Source: Shewanella benthica KT99
GTDB lineage: Bacteria > Pseudomonadota > Gammaproteobacteria > Enterobacterales > Shewanellaceae
Assembly: GCF_000172075.1 (NCBI RefSeq)
Contig: NZ_ABIC01000016.1
Coordinates: 19,356-83,355, forward strand
DNA: 64,000 bases
Reading direction: 5' to 3'
Of the stretch, positions 38,019-46,857 are shown one piece after another. The notes beneath the pieces were generated by a model. That model was not told where the DNA came from. It was given only the letters and a program-made list of their open reading frames with translations, and searched no databases. The position numbers and the translations under genes were made by a program. Every line of letters begins with the position of its first letter. Within the stretch, counting starts at the first letter, position 1.

Positions 38019-40439
38019 ATGAAGCCCTATAATCTCGCATTGGCGATAGCACTTCTCTCTGTGCCCGTCGTCGATGTCGTCGCTGCCACTGCTGCCACCG
38101 CCACAAGCAATAGCGCCACTATCATCAAGAAAAGCCAGTCCGCAAGCGGCTTTCTCAATTTGTTCTATTCTAAAGCCGATGGTGAGCTTTACCTGGAAGC
38201 GAACAAGCTAGATCAGCCCTTCCTCTTACTGACAAGTCTGCCCCATGGTGTTGGTTCCAACGATATCGGCCTAGACCGTGGTCAACTCGGTTATACCCGC
38301 ATGGTGCAATTTGAGCGTCACGGTCCCTACTTGATTTTGAAGCAGCTCAATACTCAATATCGTGCCAGTACCGATAACCTTGCTGAGCTCAGAGCGGTTA
38401 AAGAGGCCTTTGCCGAGTCAGTGCTCTGGCGAGGCAAGATCATTGATGGCAAGCGAGATCTGGTGTCGATCAATGATCTGCTGATTAACGATCTTCATGG
38501 CATCTCCTCGGTGCTCGAAGACACTCAGCAGGGCAGCTATCAACTAGATAAAAGCCGTTCACTCATCTTGCCTGAAGGCGTCAAGTCCTTCGAGCGTAAC
38601 AGCGACGTGGACGTGCTGTTGACCTTCAACAGCGCCAAGGCGGGACACTATGTGGCCCAGGTGACGCCCGATGCAAATCATATGTCGGTCCGTCTGCGTT
38701 ACTCTTTTATTCAGTTGCCAGAAGAGGGCTATGTGGCTCGCGATTACCAGCCTATGAGCGGCTATCTGTCCGATGAGTATCTGGATTACGCGACTCAGGT
38801 TAATCAGGATATTCGTCAGCGTCATCTGCTGCGTCATCGCCTACAGAAGGTGAATCCGGGATCTGAGCCCAGTGAAGTGATCGAACCTATCACTTACTAC
38901 CTGGACCCAGGTGTACCTGAGCCCATTCGCAGCGCACTCTTAGAGGGGGCTGGCTGGTGGGCAGAGGCATTCGAGCAGGCCGGATTTATCGGTGGGTTTA
39001 AGGTCGAGTTATTGCCAGAGGATGCCGATCCTCAAGATATCCGTTACAACGTGATCCAGTGGGTACACAGGGCGACACGCGGCTGGTCATATGGCTCGGT
39101 GGTTGCCGATCCAAGAAGCGGCGAGATCATCAAGGGGCATGTGACCTTAGGCAGCCAAAGGGTTCGTCAGGATCATCTGATTGCCCGCGGCCTCACTGCT
39201 GGCTGGGAAGATAGACAAGCTGCAGAAGATGCGTCTATGGCACTTTCTCTGGCTCGAATTCGCCAGCTGGCCGCCCACGAAGTTGGCCATACCTTAGGTT
39301 TCGATCATAACTTCGCCGCCTCGAGTAATGGCAACTCTTCAGTGATGGATTACCCCCATCCACGGGTGACACTGAAAGGAGATAAGATAGATATTTCGGC
39401 TCCCTACGGTATTGGAGTTGGTGCCTGGGATAAGTATATTGTCGAATATGGTTATAGTGAATATAGCGATTCTGCCGAGGAGTCGACTCAGTTATCTGCA
39501 TTGATGACTCAGGTGCAGCGTCAGGGGCTACGCTACATAGGTGAAGCAGATTCTCGCTCGAAAGGTGCCAGTAATGCCTACGCCAGTCTTTGGGACAATG
39601 GCAGCGATCCCGTTACCGAGCTCATCCGTATCAATAAGGTGCGAGCCAAGGCGATCGATGATTTTTCTCCCTCCGCGTTATTAGCGGGTCAGCCCAGGGG
39701 GGAGCTAAGCGATATCTTTGTGCCCATCTATCTGCTCAATCGTTATCAGATCACCGCCGCGGCTAAATTTATCGGTGGCACAGATTACAGCTATAGCGAA
39801 GGAATAGAAGGTGAGACATGGCACTACATTGCGCCTCAGTTGCAAAAGAGAGCCCTGGATGCCTTGCTGGAGACCTTGTCACCCAAGGCGTTAGCTATCT
39901 CCCAGACATTGCAGGAGTCCTTAGTGCCCAAGTCGGGTAACTATAATAGGACTCGTGAGAGTTTCGATTCGGGTCTTGGGGTCATCACAGACCCTCTCGG
40001 TATGGCCGAAGTCTTGAGCCGTCATACGGTGCAGCAGCTGCTCGCGCCTCAGCGACTCAATCGAGTGAATCAGGGCTATATCGGTGACAGGGAACAACTA
40101 TCCGTTCCGGCATTAGTCGATAAACTACTGGGCAGTACACTGTATGAGGATATGCCCAACGGCGCCGAACAAGGCGTCTGGATGCGGGTTAACAGCGTGA
40201 TACTCGATGAATTGTTAGCCAGTTACCATGCTAAACAGACGCGACCCGAGGTAAAGGCCCAGCTGGCAGGGCGTCTGCGTTACACCCTTAAGCAGCTTAA
40301 ACGTAAGGTAAAGCGAGTCAGCGCCTACGAGGCCGCTCACTTTGCTTGGCTTGCCGATGGCGTTGAGAGAGGAATGAAAGATGCTAAGGTTAACTTGATA
40401 GCTCAGCCACTCAAGATGCCACCGGGTTCGCCAATTTAG
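38019..40439 (+). CDS. Secreted zinc-dependent metalloprotease (DUF5117/DUF4953 type)
   Basis: 806 residues from ATG 38019 with AAGGA upstream; an in-frame TTG at 37974 is less likely. A signal peptide ends DVVAATA. The N-terminal part (SGFLNLFYSKADGELYLEA, 'LTSLPHGVGSNDIGLDRGQLG') is typical of DUF5117/5118 proteins. The catalytic site is HEVGHTLGFDHNFAAS (HExxHxxGxxH), with a Met-turn region VMDYPHPRV following. It is probably exported to the periplasm or surface and degrades peptides. The frame is intact and the length is typical (~800). Confidence 0.9.
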   Translation: MKPYNLALAIALLSVPVVDVVAATAATATSNSATIIKKSQSASGFLNLFYSKADGELYLEANKLDQPFLLLTSLPHGVGSNDIGLDRGQLGYTRMVQFERHGPYLILKQLNTQYRASTDNLAELRAVKEAFAESVLWRGKIIDGKRDLVSINDLLINDLHGISSVLEDTQQGSYQLDKSRSLILPEGVKSFERNSDVDVLLTFNSAKAGHYVAQVTPDANHMSVRLRYSFIQLPEEGYVARDYQPMSGYLSDEYLDYATQVNQDIRQRHLLRHRLQKVNPGSEPSEVIEPITYYLDPGVPEPIRSALLEGAGWWAEAFEQAGFIGGFKVELLPEDADPQDIRYNVIQWVHRATRGWSYGSVVADPRSGEIIKGHVTLGSQRVRQDHLIARGLTAGWEDRQAAEDASMALSLARIRQLAAHEVGHTLGFDHNFAASSNGNSSVMDYPHPRVTLKGDKIDISAPYGIGVGAWDKYIVEYGYSEYSDSAEESTQLSALMTQVQRQGLRYIGEADSRSKGASNAYASLWDNGSDPVTELIRINKVRAKAIDDFSPSALLAGQPRGELSDIFVPIYLLNRYQITAAAKFIGGTDYSYSEGIEGETWHYIAPQLQKRALDALLETLSPKALAISQTLQESLVPKSGNYNRTRESFDSGLGVITDPLGMAEVLSRHTVQQLLAPQRLNRVNQGYIGDREQLSVPALVDKLLGSTLYEDMPNGAEQGVWMRVNSVILDELLASYHAKQTRPEVKAQLAGRLRYTLKQLKRKVKRVSAYEAAHFAWLADGVERGMKDAKVNLIAQPLKMPPGSPI

Positions 40440-40636
40440 CAGGAAGAGAATCAATTCATTGCACATCGGGGTTAAAGCCCCTCCTACATAAAAGACGATG
40501 CCGCACAAGTTTTTATCGGAAATTTGGTTATATTTGTATCAATTTGTATGAAATGTGATTAATTTGTTCATTATTTGTAATAATTAACTTAGAGTTATTG
40601 TTACACACTTGTGGTCAGAAAAGATTGGAGTTTTAT

Positions 40637-40942
40637 ATGAAGTTATTAACCAGCGTGGCCTTATCTGCAGTATTTGTATTTTCATCGGCGTCTGCTTTCG
40701 CAGATATTCCTGATTTTTCTAAGACAGCGGCTGCAAAATCCAGCTACGATTTTTCAAATAATCAGCCTGCTAAGGGCAACCAGTTGCAACAAGCGTCGAC
40801 TCGACATGATTTTTCTAAAACGGTGGCGGCAAACGACAAATATTTGTTTTCTATCAATGAAGCAGCAGTCGTCGTCCAAAAGACAGTGAACCCTTCGACT
40901 CAACATGATTTCTCTACGACAACGGCAATGAAGCGGATTTAA
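40637..40942 (+). CDS. Small secreted protein with DFSKT-type repeats
   Basis: 101 residues, ATG 40637 with TTGGAG upstream. A signal peptide ends ASAFA. The mature 77 residues contain three imperfect repeats: PDFSKTAAAKSSYDFS, HDFSKTVAANDKYLFS and HDFSTTTAMK. There are no cysteines. No family was recognised. Its low complexity and export suggest a surface or periplasmic structural or binding peptide. Confidence 0.72.
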   Translation: MKLLTSVALSAVFVFSSASAFADIPDFSKTAAAKSSYDFSNNQPAKGNQLQQASTRHDFSKTVAANDKYLFSINEAAVVVQKTVNPSTQHDFSTTTAMKRI

Positions 40943-40971
40943 GAGTTAGCCGTTAAAACGTTTGAAGTAAA

Positions 40972-41010
40972 GGCCCGGACTAAGATGGATTGTCCCGGGT
41001 CTTTCTTTTT
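40972..41010 (+). terminator. Terminator after the small secreted repeat protein
   Basis: GGCCCGGAC and GTCCCGGGTC form an imperfect GC-rich stem around an 11-base loop, followed by TCTTTCTTTTT. Confidence 0.65.
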
Positions 41011-41017
41011 ACTCATG

Positions 41018-41052
41018 GCTTACCGCTTACCGCTTACCGCTTACCGCTTACC
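41018..41052. repeat. Five tandem GCTTACC heptamers
   Basis: GCTTACC is repeated five times head to tail, followed by a partial unit. The repeat abuts the stop codon of the minus-strand gene at 41055. Related words (GCGGTAAG, TTACCGCC) occur at about 1831 and 46075. Confidence 0.85.
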
Positions 41053-41054
41053 GC

Positions 41055-41408
41055 TTAAAGCTCATCAGCTTTATCTAAAGCGTGGCCCAGTCGATAGGCA
41101 TCGATAACCCCAACCAGCCAGCCAATGATAAATGCCCAAGTGGCAATAGATACGTAGACTGCCTTTGCGCCACTCGGTTGCTCGGTGAACATCTGATAGA
41201 TCAGATTAAAATCCAGCGGAACGGCACCAGATAAGATCTGAGCTGAAATCTCTTGTGCTCGCTCTACGGCTTGATAGAGAAGATAGACTAATCCGCCCAG
41301 GCTGACGGCAGAGATTAGGGTGCCGATATTATATTTTTTCAAGTAAAAATGCCCGGTCCCGGGACAGACTAAGGCTGAGATCAGTGCGGCTGTGATTGCC
41401 TTGTTCAT
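41055..41408 (-). CDS. Small membrane protein of unknown function
   Basis: 117 residues from ATG 41408 (MNKAITAALISAL); an ATG at 41447 would add a non-hydrophobic 13 residues. The protein has the opening 'LVCPGTGHFYLKKYNIGT', reminiscent of short-chain TM2/DUF5683-like membrane proteins (GxGHFYL). It has three likely helices (about 5-22, 27-46 and 82-100), ending in an acidic tail. The role is unknown. Confidence 0.72.
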   Translation of the reverse strand: MNKAITAALISALVCPGTGHFYLKKYNIGTLISAVSLGGLVYLLYQAVERAQEISAQILSGAVPLDFNLIYQMFTEQPSGAKAVYVSIATWAFIIGWLVGVIDAYRLGHALDKADEL

Positions 41409-41648
41409 ATGAGATTCTTCATTGCTTGATATGCAGGTTGCAATCATTCTAAATCAATTCGACCCATGGCTTGCTGTAAAAATGCGACTTTGTCGATGAA
41501 TTTTTGTTTATTTTCTGAGTTGGACTCGTTTGCCTGGCTTGCGTCTAACAGTAAACCCGATCCGCAATGGGATCGGGATTGCCGGGAAGCAAGTTACTTG
41601 TTAATCCTTGGGTCGTGAGCTTTCTCCTTATTTTTTACTCCTACTATT

Positions 41649-43747
41649 TTATTTTTTAAGCCATTTCTTGCTGCAGCTTCTTAGGGTAGGAATACGAAAT
41701 GCCAGGGTATAAGTCACCGGCAAGACGATGAGTGTTAGCACAGAGGCGAAGCCTAGGCCGAAGATGATGGTGATCGCCATAGAGCCAAAGAAGGCATCAG
41801 ATAGCAGAGGCACCATTCCCAACATAGTCGTTATCGCTGCCATCAACACGGGTCTTACTCGGCTCACCGACGAGTCGACCACAGCCCGATAGGCCTCCTT
41901 GCCCTCTCTCAGTTCCAGATTGATTTGATCTACCAATACTATGCCATTTTTGATGATCATGCCGGTCAAGCTGAGTAAACCTAGCAGCGCCATGAAGCTG
42001 AAGGGAGCATCGAATATTAATAGGCCGGATACCACGCCGATTAAGGCTAACGGCACGGTAAACCAGATAACCAGAGGCTGGCGTACCGAGTTAAACAGCA
42101 GCACAGTGATGAGGAACATAGCCAGATAGCCCATAGGAATTGAGCTAAATACCGAGACCTGAGCTTCTCCTGCAGTCTCGTACTCGCCTCCCCATTCGAA
42201 TTCATAACCACTTGGAAGCGGGATGGCTTCTATGTCTGCTCTGATTTTCTTGAAGACCGAATCGGCAGTCTCATCGGTGCCGTTGATGGGGTCGGCATAT
42301 ACGGCCAGCATACGTTTCCTGTCGCGGCGCATGAGAAGTGGGTTTTCCCACTCGGTGCTAAATTCTGACACCACCTGAGTGGCGGGCACGAAGACGTTGT
42401 TCTCTGAGCTCCAGACCAGGAGTTTCCACAGGCTGTCGGCATCGAGGCGCTCCTCGGCCGGCGCCCTGGCGATGATAGGCATCAGGTGACTGTTCTCACG
42501 ATAGACACCGATCTGCTTACCACTGAAGTTGATCAGGAGTGAGTTATCAAGATCTTGTTTGCTGATCCCGGTTTCACGGGCCTGAGCGAGCGCCAGTTGT
42601 GGGCGGATCAGGAACACCTGATTACGCCAGCTATGTCTTACGCCTACGGCTGTAGGCTCAGCATCTAAGATCGCCTTGGCTTGGGTGGCAAGCTGATGCA
42701 GTACCACAGGGTCTTCACCGTAGAATCTTGCTTCAATCTTAGCCGCAGGGCTGGGACCATTTTCCATATATTTGAAACGATACTCGGCTTCGGGATACTT
42801 GAGGCTTAACTCCTTCTCCAGTGTACGCATGTATCGGTTTAAGCTGGTGAGATCTGTCATCTCGATCAGTAGCTGACCGTAGGAGCTGTAGCTTTTCTCC
42901 GGAGCATAGGAGAGCATGAATCTTTGGGCGCCCTGGCCGACAACGCTGGTGAGGTTAACCAGGCCAATATCCTGGGTCTCTTGCTGGGCGAGCAGGTCTT
43001 TTTCTATGCGACCGATCAAGGTCTCTGTCGCCTTGATATCAGTGCCTTCCGGCATCCACACATCCACGAAGAACATAGGCGTGTTTGAGGCAGGAAAGAA
43101 GACATTTTTCACATAGCCGAAGCCCATTAGCGAGGTGAACAATGCCGCGATAACTATGAGTAGAGTGACGGCGCGAAAACGCATCGCCAGATTTAAGCAG
43201 GTACGGTACAACTGGAATATCAAGCCCTTGTAAAGGTCATTAATTTCATCCCCGCTGACTTCGCCATCTTTGAACATCAAGTGGCAGAAGAAGGGGGTTA
43301 AGGTCATGGCGGTGATCCAACTGATAAACAGCGAGATCAGTAACACCTGGAATAACGAGACGCAGAACTCCCCCGTGGCCGTGTCTGACAAGCCAATCGG
43401 AGCGAAGGCCAGAATGGCGATGACTGTCGCGCCAAGTAGCGGCCATTGAGTCTGTGACACCACCTGTTTAGATGTATCTAGTCGGGTTTGGCCACGCTTG
43501 ATGCCTATGAGTATGCCTTCGGTCACCACGATGGCGTTATCGACCAGCATACCCAGGGCGATTCTTCGACCTGTTCCGGTGAAGCGCCAGGATAAGCGGT
43601 GACCACGAGTGCCTGCTTGAGGGTGAACTCAGGAAATTCGAGCTGACCTAGCCCAAGAAATGAGATGCTGCCCCCCCCCACGAGTAGCAATAGGGCAAAC
43701 ATCCAGCTCACCACTTTATGTTCTATAGCGTATTGTGCGAAATTCAC
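41649..43747 (-). pseudogene. RND efflux pump inner-membrane component, internal deletion
   Basis: The N-terminus (43747 down) reads MNFAQYAIEHKVVSWMFALL to YPGASPEQVEE, then shifts out of frame. The next frame opens at IALGMLVDNAIVVTEGI and runs 633 residues with all later RND blocks. In intact AcrB-like pumps about 330 residues (pore helix 1 to TM3, including most of the first periplasmic half) lie between those points. A deletion of about 1 kb therefore joined residue ~62 to residue ~400, with a frame change. The remaining ORF could be translated from an internal start but would lack TM1-3. Its adaptor gene upstream is intact. Confidence 0.9.
43671..43679. repeat. C9 homopolymer in the RND gene
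   Basis: Nine consecutive C residues encode the GGG of LLVGGGSIS. Such tracts are prone to slippage and could be a phase-variable site. Confidence 0.7.
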
Positions 43748-43813
43748 GGCGTAAAATCCTTGCAGGCGAAAGAGTAAAAATAAAAGCTTAGGTGATATTG
43801 AGTCGGATGGATA

Positions 43814-44893
43814 TTACACCCCGCGTTGCCAGTGAAGAGGTTTAACTTTCTGTTCTGCTGACAGGTACTGCACACCGGCTACCACTAGCTGATCGCCCAT
43901 GCTCAAGCCTGTTAAGATCTCTATGCCATCTGTGGTGACCCGACCTAAGGTGACGATTTGTGCAGTCACCTTGCCTGTGTCTGCATGGTAGAGCCAGATG
44001 ATACTTTCACCATCGAGATCACGCTTCATCACTGCACTGGCAGGGATCACTGTCTTATCTAGCTGAGAGTCAGTAGAGAGATCTAAGCTTAATTCGGCGC
44101 TCATACCCGGAAGAATATGGATCTGAGTGGGTCGGGCTAATGTGAAGACAACTTCGTAACTTTGAGTGCCTGGAGTCACTTGAGTCGCGTGCTCTTTCAG
44201 TTTTACCGGATAGGCTTGCTCCGGCTGAGCGCTGAAACGTACCTGAGGTTGAAATTTAGCATGGGGATTAAATTTGATGGCCTGACTGGCCATAGACTCA
44301 GGCACTTGGATCACCACGTCGATATTACGATCTTTCTGTAACACGAGAACCGACTGGTTTGCCTGAATCATCTGATAATTGTCTATGGAGATCTTAGCGA
44401 CCGTGCCGTCATATGGTGCGAGTAAATGGGTGTAACTCAATTGATCGTGGGCGTTAGCCAGATCGGCAGCGGCTGATTTCAGTTGAGCCTTAGAGAGATC
44501 GTAATCTGCCGGTGAGATCAACTGGCGACGTAACAGCTCACCCTTACGCTTATAGTCGGCGGTGGCCAGCTCATGATCGGCTTCGCGGTTGAGTAAGGTG
44601 TTGCGGGCATCTCTGTCATCGAGTTTGGCCAGGATAGTGCCTTTTTTCACCTGTTGGCCTTCGACCAAAGTAAAATCGATCAGCTGACCAGACACTCTAA
44701 AGCCTAAATCTGCCTGCTTAGTGGCGGCTATTTTTGCCGGAAAGACACGAATAGAAGCAGCATTAACATCCGTGACTTCCAATAACTTCACCGGTCTAAT
44801 GCTTTGTGGAGCAACTTCGATGGACTCTGCGCTGCAGCCAGCCAATATGCCGGTGATCATTATGACTACGATTTTTTTTGCTAGGGACTTCAT
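43814..44893 (-). CDS. RND efflux membrane-fusion lipoprotein
   Basis: 359 residues from ATG 44893 (MKSLAKKIVVIMITGILAGC); the longer frame has no signal. A lipobox LAGC precedes typical adaptor features: ASIRVFPAKIAATKQADLGF, a biotinyl-lipoyl hairpin start GQLIDFTLVEGQQVKKGTIL, coiled-coil about 95-160, and a second lipoyl half 'LLAPYDGTVAKI'. The C-terminal beta-barrel ends with LSAEQKVKP. It would join the inner RND pump to an outer channel, but the adjacent pump is broken. It is divergent from the LysR gene, likely its regulator. Confidence 0.92.
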   Translation of the reverse strand: MKSLAKKIVVIMITGILAGCSAESIEVAPQSIRPVKLLEVTDVNAASIRVFPAKIAATKQADLGFRVSGQLIDFTLVEGQQVKKGTILAKLDDRDARNTLLNREADHELATADYKRKGELLRRQLISPADYDLSKAQLKSAAADLANAHDQLSYTHLLAPYDGTVAKISIDNYQMIQANQSVLVLQKDRNIDVVIQVPESMASQAIKFNPHAKFQPQVRFSAQPEQAYPVKLKEHATQVTPGTQSYEVVFTLARPTQIHILPGMSAELSLDLSTDSQLDKTVIPASAVMKRDLDGESIIWLYHADTGKVTAQIVTLGRVTTDGIEILTGLSMGDQLVVAGVQYLSAEQKVKPLHWQRGV

Positions 44894-45107
44894 AAACCGG
44901 TTTCCATGTGTGCGACAAGATGTATCAAGCTGGCTAAGATAGCAGCATCTAATATTGAACAAAATGGGAACATATGGAACCATAGGTTCCATAAAATGAG
45001 ACTGTTTAGGTTTGCTTGTTAAAATTAAGCGTGAGCATGATCGTTTTCGTTAGCGGTTTGAATGTGAAAATCATCGAGAGACTGTGAGAGATTAGTGAGA
45101 GTTAGTT

Positions 45108-46052
45108 ATGAAAACTGAAGATATTGCCCTGTTCCATCGCATCGTAGAAACGGGGAGTTTAGTGGATGCTGCGGATCTGCTGAACTTGCCTAAGTCGACC
45201 GTGAGCCGCCGTCTGCAGGCATTAGAGGATGAACTTAAGGTTAAATTATTTCATCGTCAGAGCCGAGCCATGACGTTAACGGCTTCGGGGAGCCATTTCT
45301 ACGACAAAACCTTAGCAATTCTCGGTGATCTTGAGCAGACTCTGGTGGAGCTTACGGATACTCAAGCCGAGATTGGCGGCCACCTACGTATCCTCATGTT
45401 TCCCGTACCTGAGCTATTGGATATTGCTAATGGCATCTTCGAGTTTATGGACCATCACCCTGAGCTCACCGTCGAGTTGATTGTCAGCACTGAGCCTCAG
45501 GATATGATCCGTAACAATATCGATCTCGCCTTCATGGTAGAAGATTCATTTAATGAAAATGAGATGGTGGCGCGAGAGGTGATCAATGAAGAGCTGCATT
45601 TTGTCGCCAGCCCGGACTATCTGGCTAAGGCCGGTACGCCTGTGTTGCCAGAGGAGATCGAGCAGCATAACTCTATCCTGTTTCGTTACCCTAACGGTCG
45701 GATTTTCAGTGAAGTCCCCTTCGGCAATGATATGAAGATAGCGGTGAAAGGTAACTTGTGTCTCAATAGTATTCAACTCTGTCTGCAAGCGAGCCTTACT
45801 GGCCGGGGTATTGCGTTTTTGCCTACAAAGCTGACTCGAGAGCATGTTGATCGAGGTGAGCTGACCATCTTGTTTGAAGATGTAGAGCCTTATATAGGCA
45901 AGTGCTATCTGGTTTATCCCTCAAGACGTTTTATCAGCTTAGCGAGCCAGAGGTTTATCGATCATATGTTAGGCGCACTTGAGCGTTGTAATATCGGTAA
46001 AGGTTGCGGCAGGGAAGAGCGACTACGTGGCTCAATCAAGTCTTGGGTTTAG
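45108..46052 (+). CDS. LysR-family transcriptional regulator
   Basis: 314 residues. A winged helix-turn-helix (about 1-60; 'VETGSLVDAADLLNLPKSTVSRRLQALEDEL') precedes a periplasmic-binding-protein-like effector domain starting GGHLRILMFPV. It diverges from the RND adaptor gene, so it probably controls that efflux operon. The start at 45108 follows GAGAGTTAGTT. The effector is unknown. Confidence 0.92.
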   Translation: MKTEDIALFHRIVETGSLVDAADLLNLPKSTVSRRLQALEDELKVKLFHRQSRAMTLTASGSHFYDKTLAILGDLEQTLVELTDTQAEIGGHLRILMFPVPELLDIANGIFEFMDHHPELTVELIVSTEPQDMIRNNIDLAFMVEDSFNENEMVAREVINEELHFVASPDYLAKAGTPVLPEEIEQHNSILFRYPNGRIFSEVPFGNDMKIAVKGNLCLNSIQLCLQASLTGRGIAFLPTKLTREHVDRGELTILFEDVEPYIGKCYLVYPSRRFISLASQRFIDHMLGALERCNIGKGCGREERLRGSIKSWV

Positions 46053-46190
46053 CTCTAGCTGTAAGTTGTAAGCGGTAAGTTGTAAGTAAAGCTAGAGTAC
46101 TGACTCGTATCTAGGCTCTGCTGTCTTTGTCTTTGTCTTACCGCTTTCTTCGCTCTGTTTTGAGCTTAATACTTATCACTTCTTAGTTTG

Positions 46191-46856
46191 TTAATCCGGT
46201 GCCACTATGATCCCCAGTGGTGCCAGCAGTTGCTCTTGCTGCCACTGGTTTATCATCACGCCCTCGAGCTTGACGTTGCGGGGATCCAGTCCATCGAGTT
46301 CCACCCGACATAAGTTACAGCCTGCGAGCTCGAATGTGCCCCATTGTGATTGGGAGAACTGGCCGCCGCTGAGATCTGAGCCCTTCATAGATGCACCGAG
46401 CAAGTTAGCGCCCCGCCAGCGATTGTCCATCAGCTCGCACTTCTCTAGCTTGGCCGATTCTAAATTGGCGTAGGAGAGGTTAGATTCCGTGATGTAGGCG
46501 CTGCAGAAGAAGGACTTGTGGGTGATATGGTTAGCAAAGCTAGCCCGGGCGAAGTCAGCGCCTTGCAGGTTGCACTCCCTAAGCTCGATACCGAAACAGC
46601 GAGCACCGATAAACAGGGCCATGCTCAGATTGCAATGTTTGAAGCTGGCGCTGATTAAGGTGGCATAACTGAAGTTACAGCCTTCACTCGTGCCCGTCTC
46701 GACGAACCTGCAATTAATAAAGTTGGCATCGGTCAGATCGGCGCGACTAAAATCACAGCGGTAAAACTCGCAGCGCTCAAACCTGGCATCCTGCAGATCT
46801 TCACCGCTGAAGTTGGTATCTATAAATGTCTTGTCTGTGTAAGTATCAGTTTGCAT
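46191..46856 (-). CDS. qnr: Qnr-type pentapeptide repeat protein
   Basis: 221 residues, nearly all in pentapeptide pattern A(D/N)LxX: LQDARFERCEFYRCDFSRAD, then 'GCNFSYATLISASFKHCNLS', 'HKSFFCSAYI' and 'CLEKCEL'-like ALEKCELMDNRW. The C-terminus QQEQLLAPLGIIVAPD is the Qnr dimer module. This fold mimics DNA and protects gyrase and topoisomerase IV from quinolones. By memory it is close to QnrA, known from Shewanella algae chromosomes. The ATG lies one base after the upstream MATE stop (TGA-T-ATG), so the pair is translationally coupled. Whether it raises quinolone MIC cannot be read. Confidence 0.9.
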   Translation of the reverse strand: MQTDTYTDKTFIDTNFSGEDLQDARFERCEFYRCDFSRADLTDANFINCRFVETGTSEGCNFSYATLISASFKHCNLSMALFIGARCFGIELRECNLQGADFARASFANHITHKSFFCSAYITESNLSYANLESAKLEKCELMDNRWRGANLLGASMKGSDLSGGQFSQSQWGTFELAGCNLCRVELDGLDPRNVKLEGVMINQWQQEQLLAPLGIIVAPD

Positions 46857-46857
46857 A

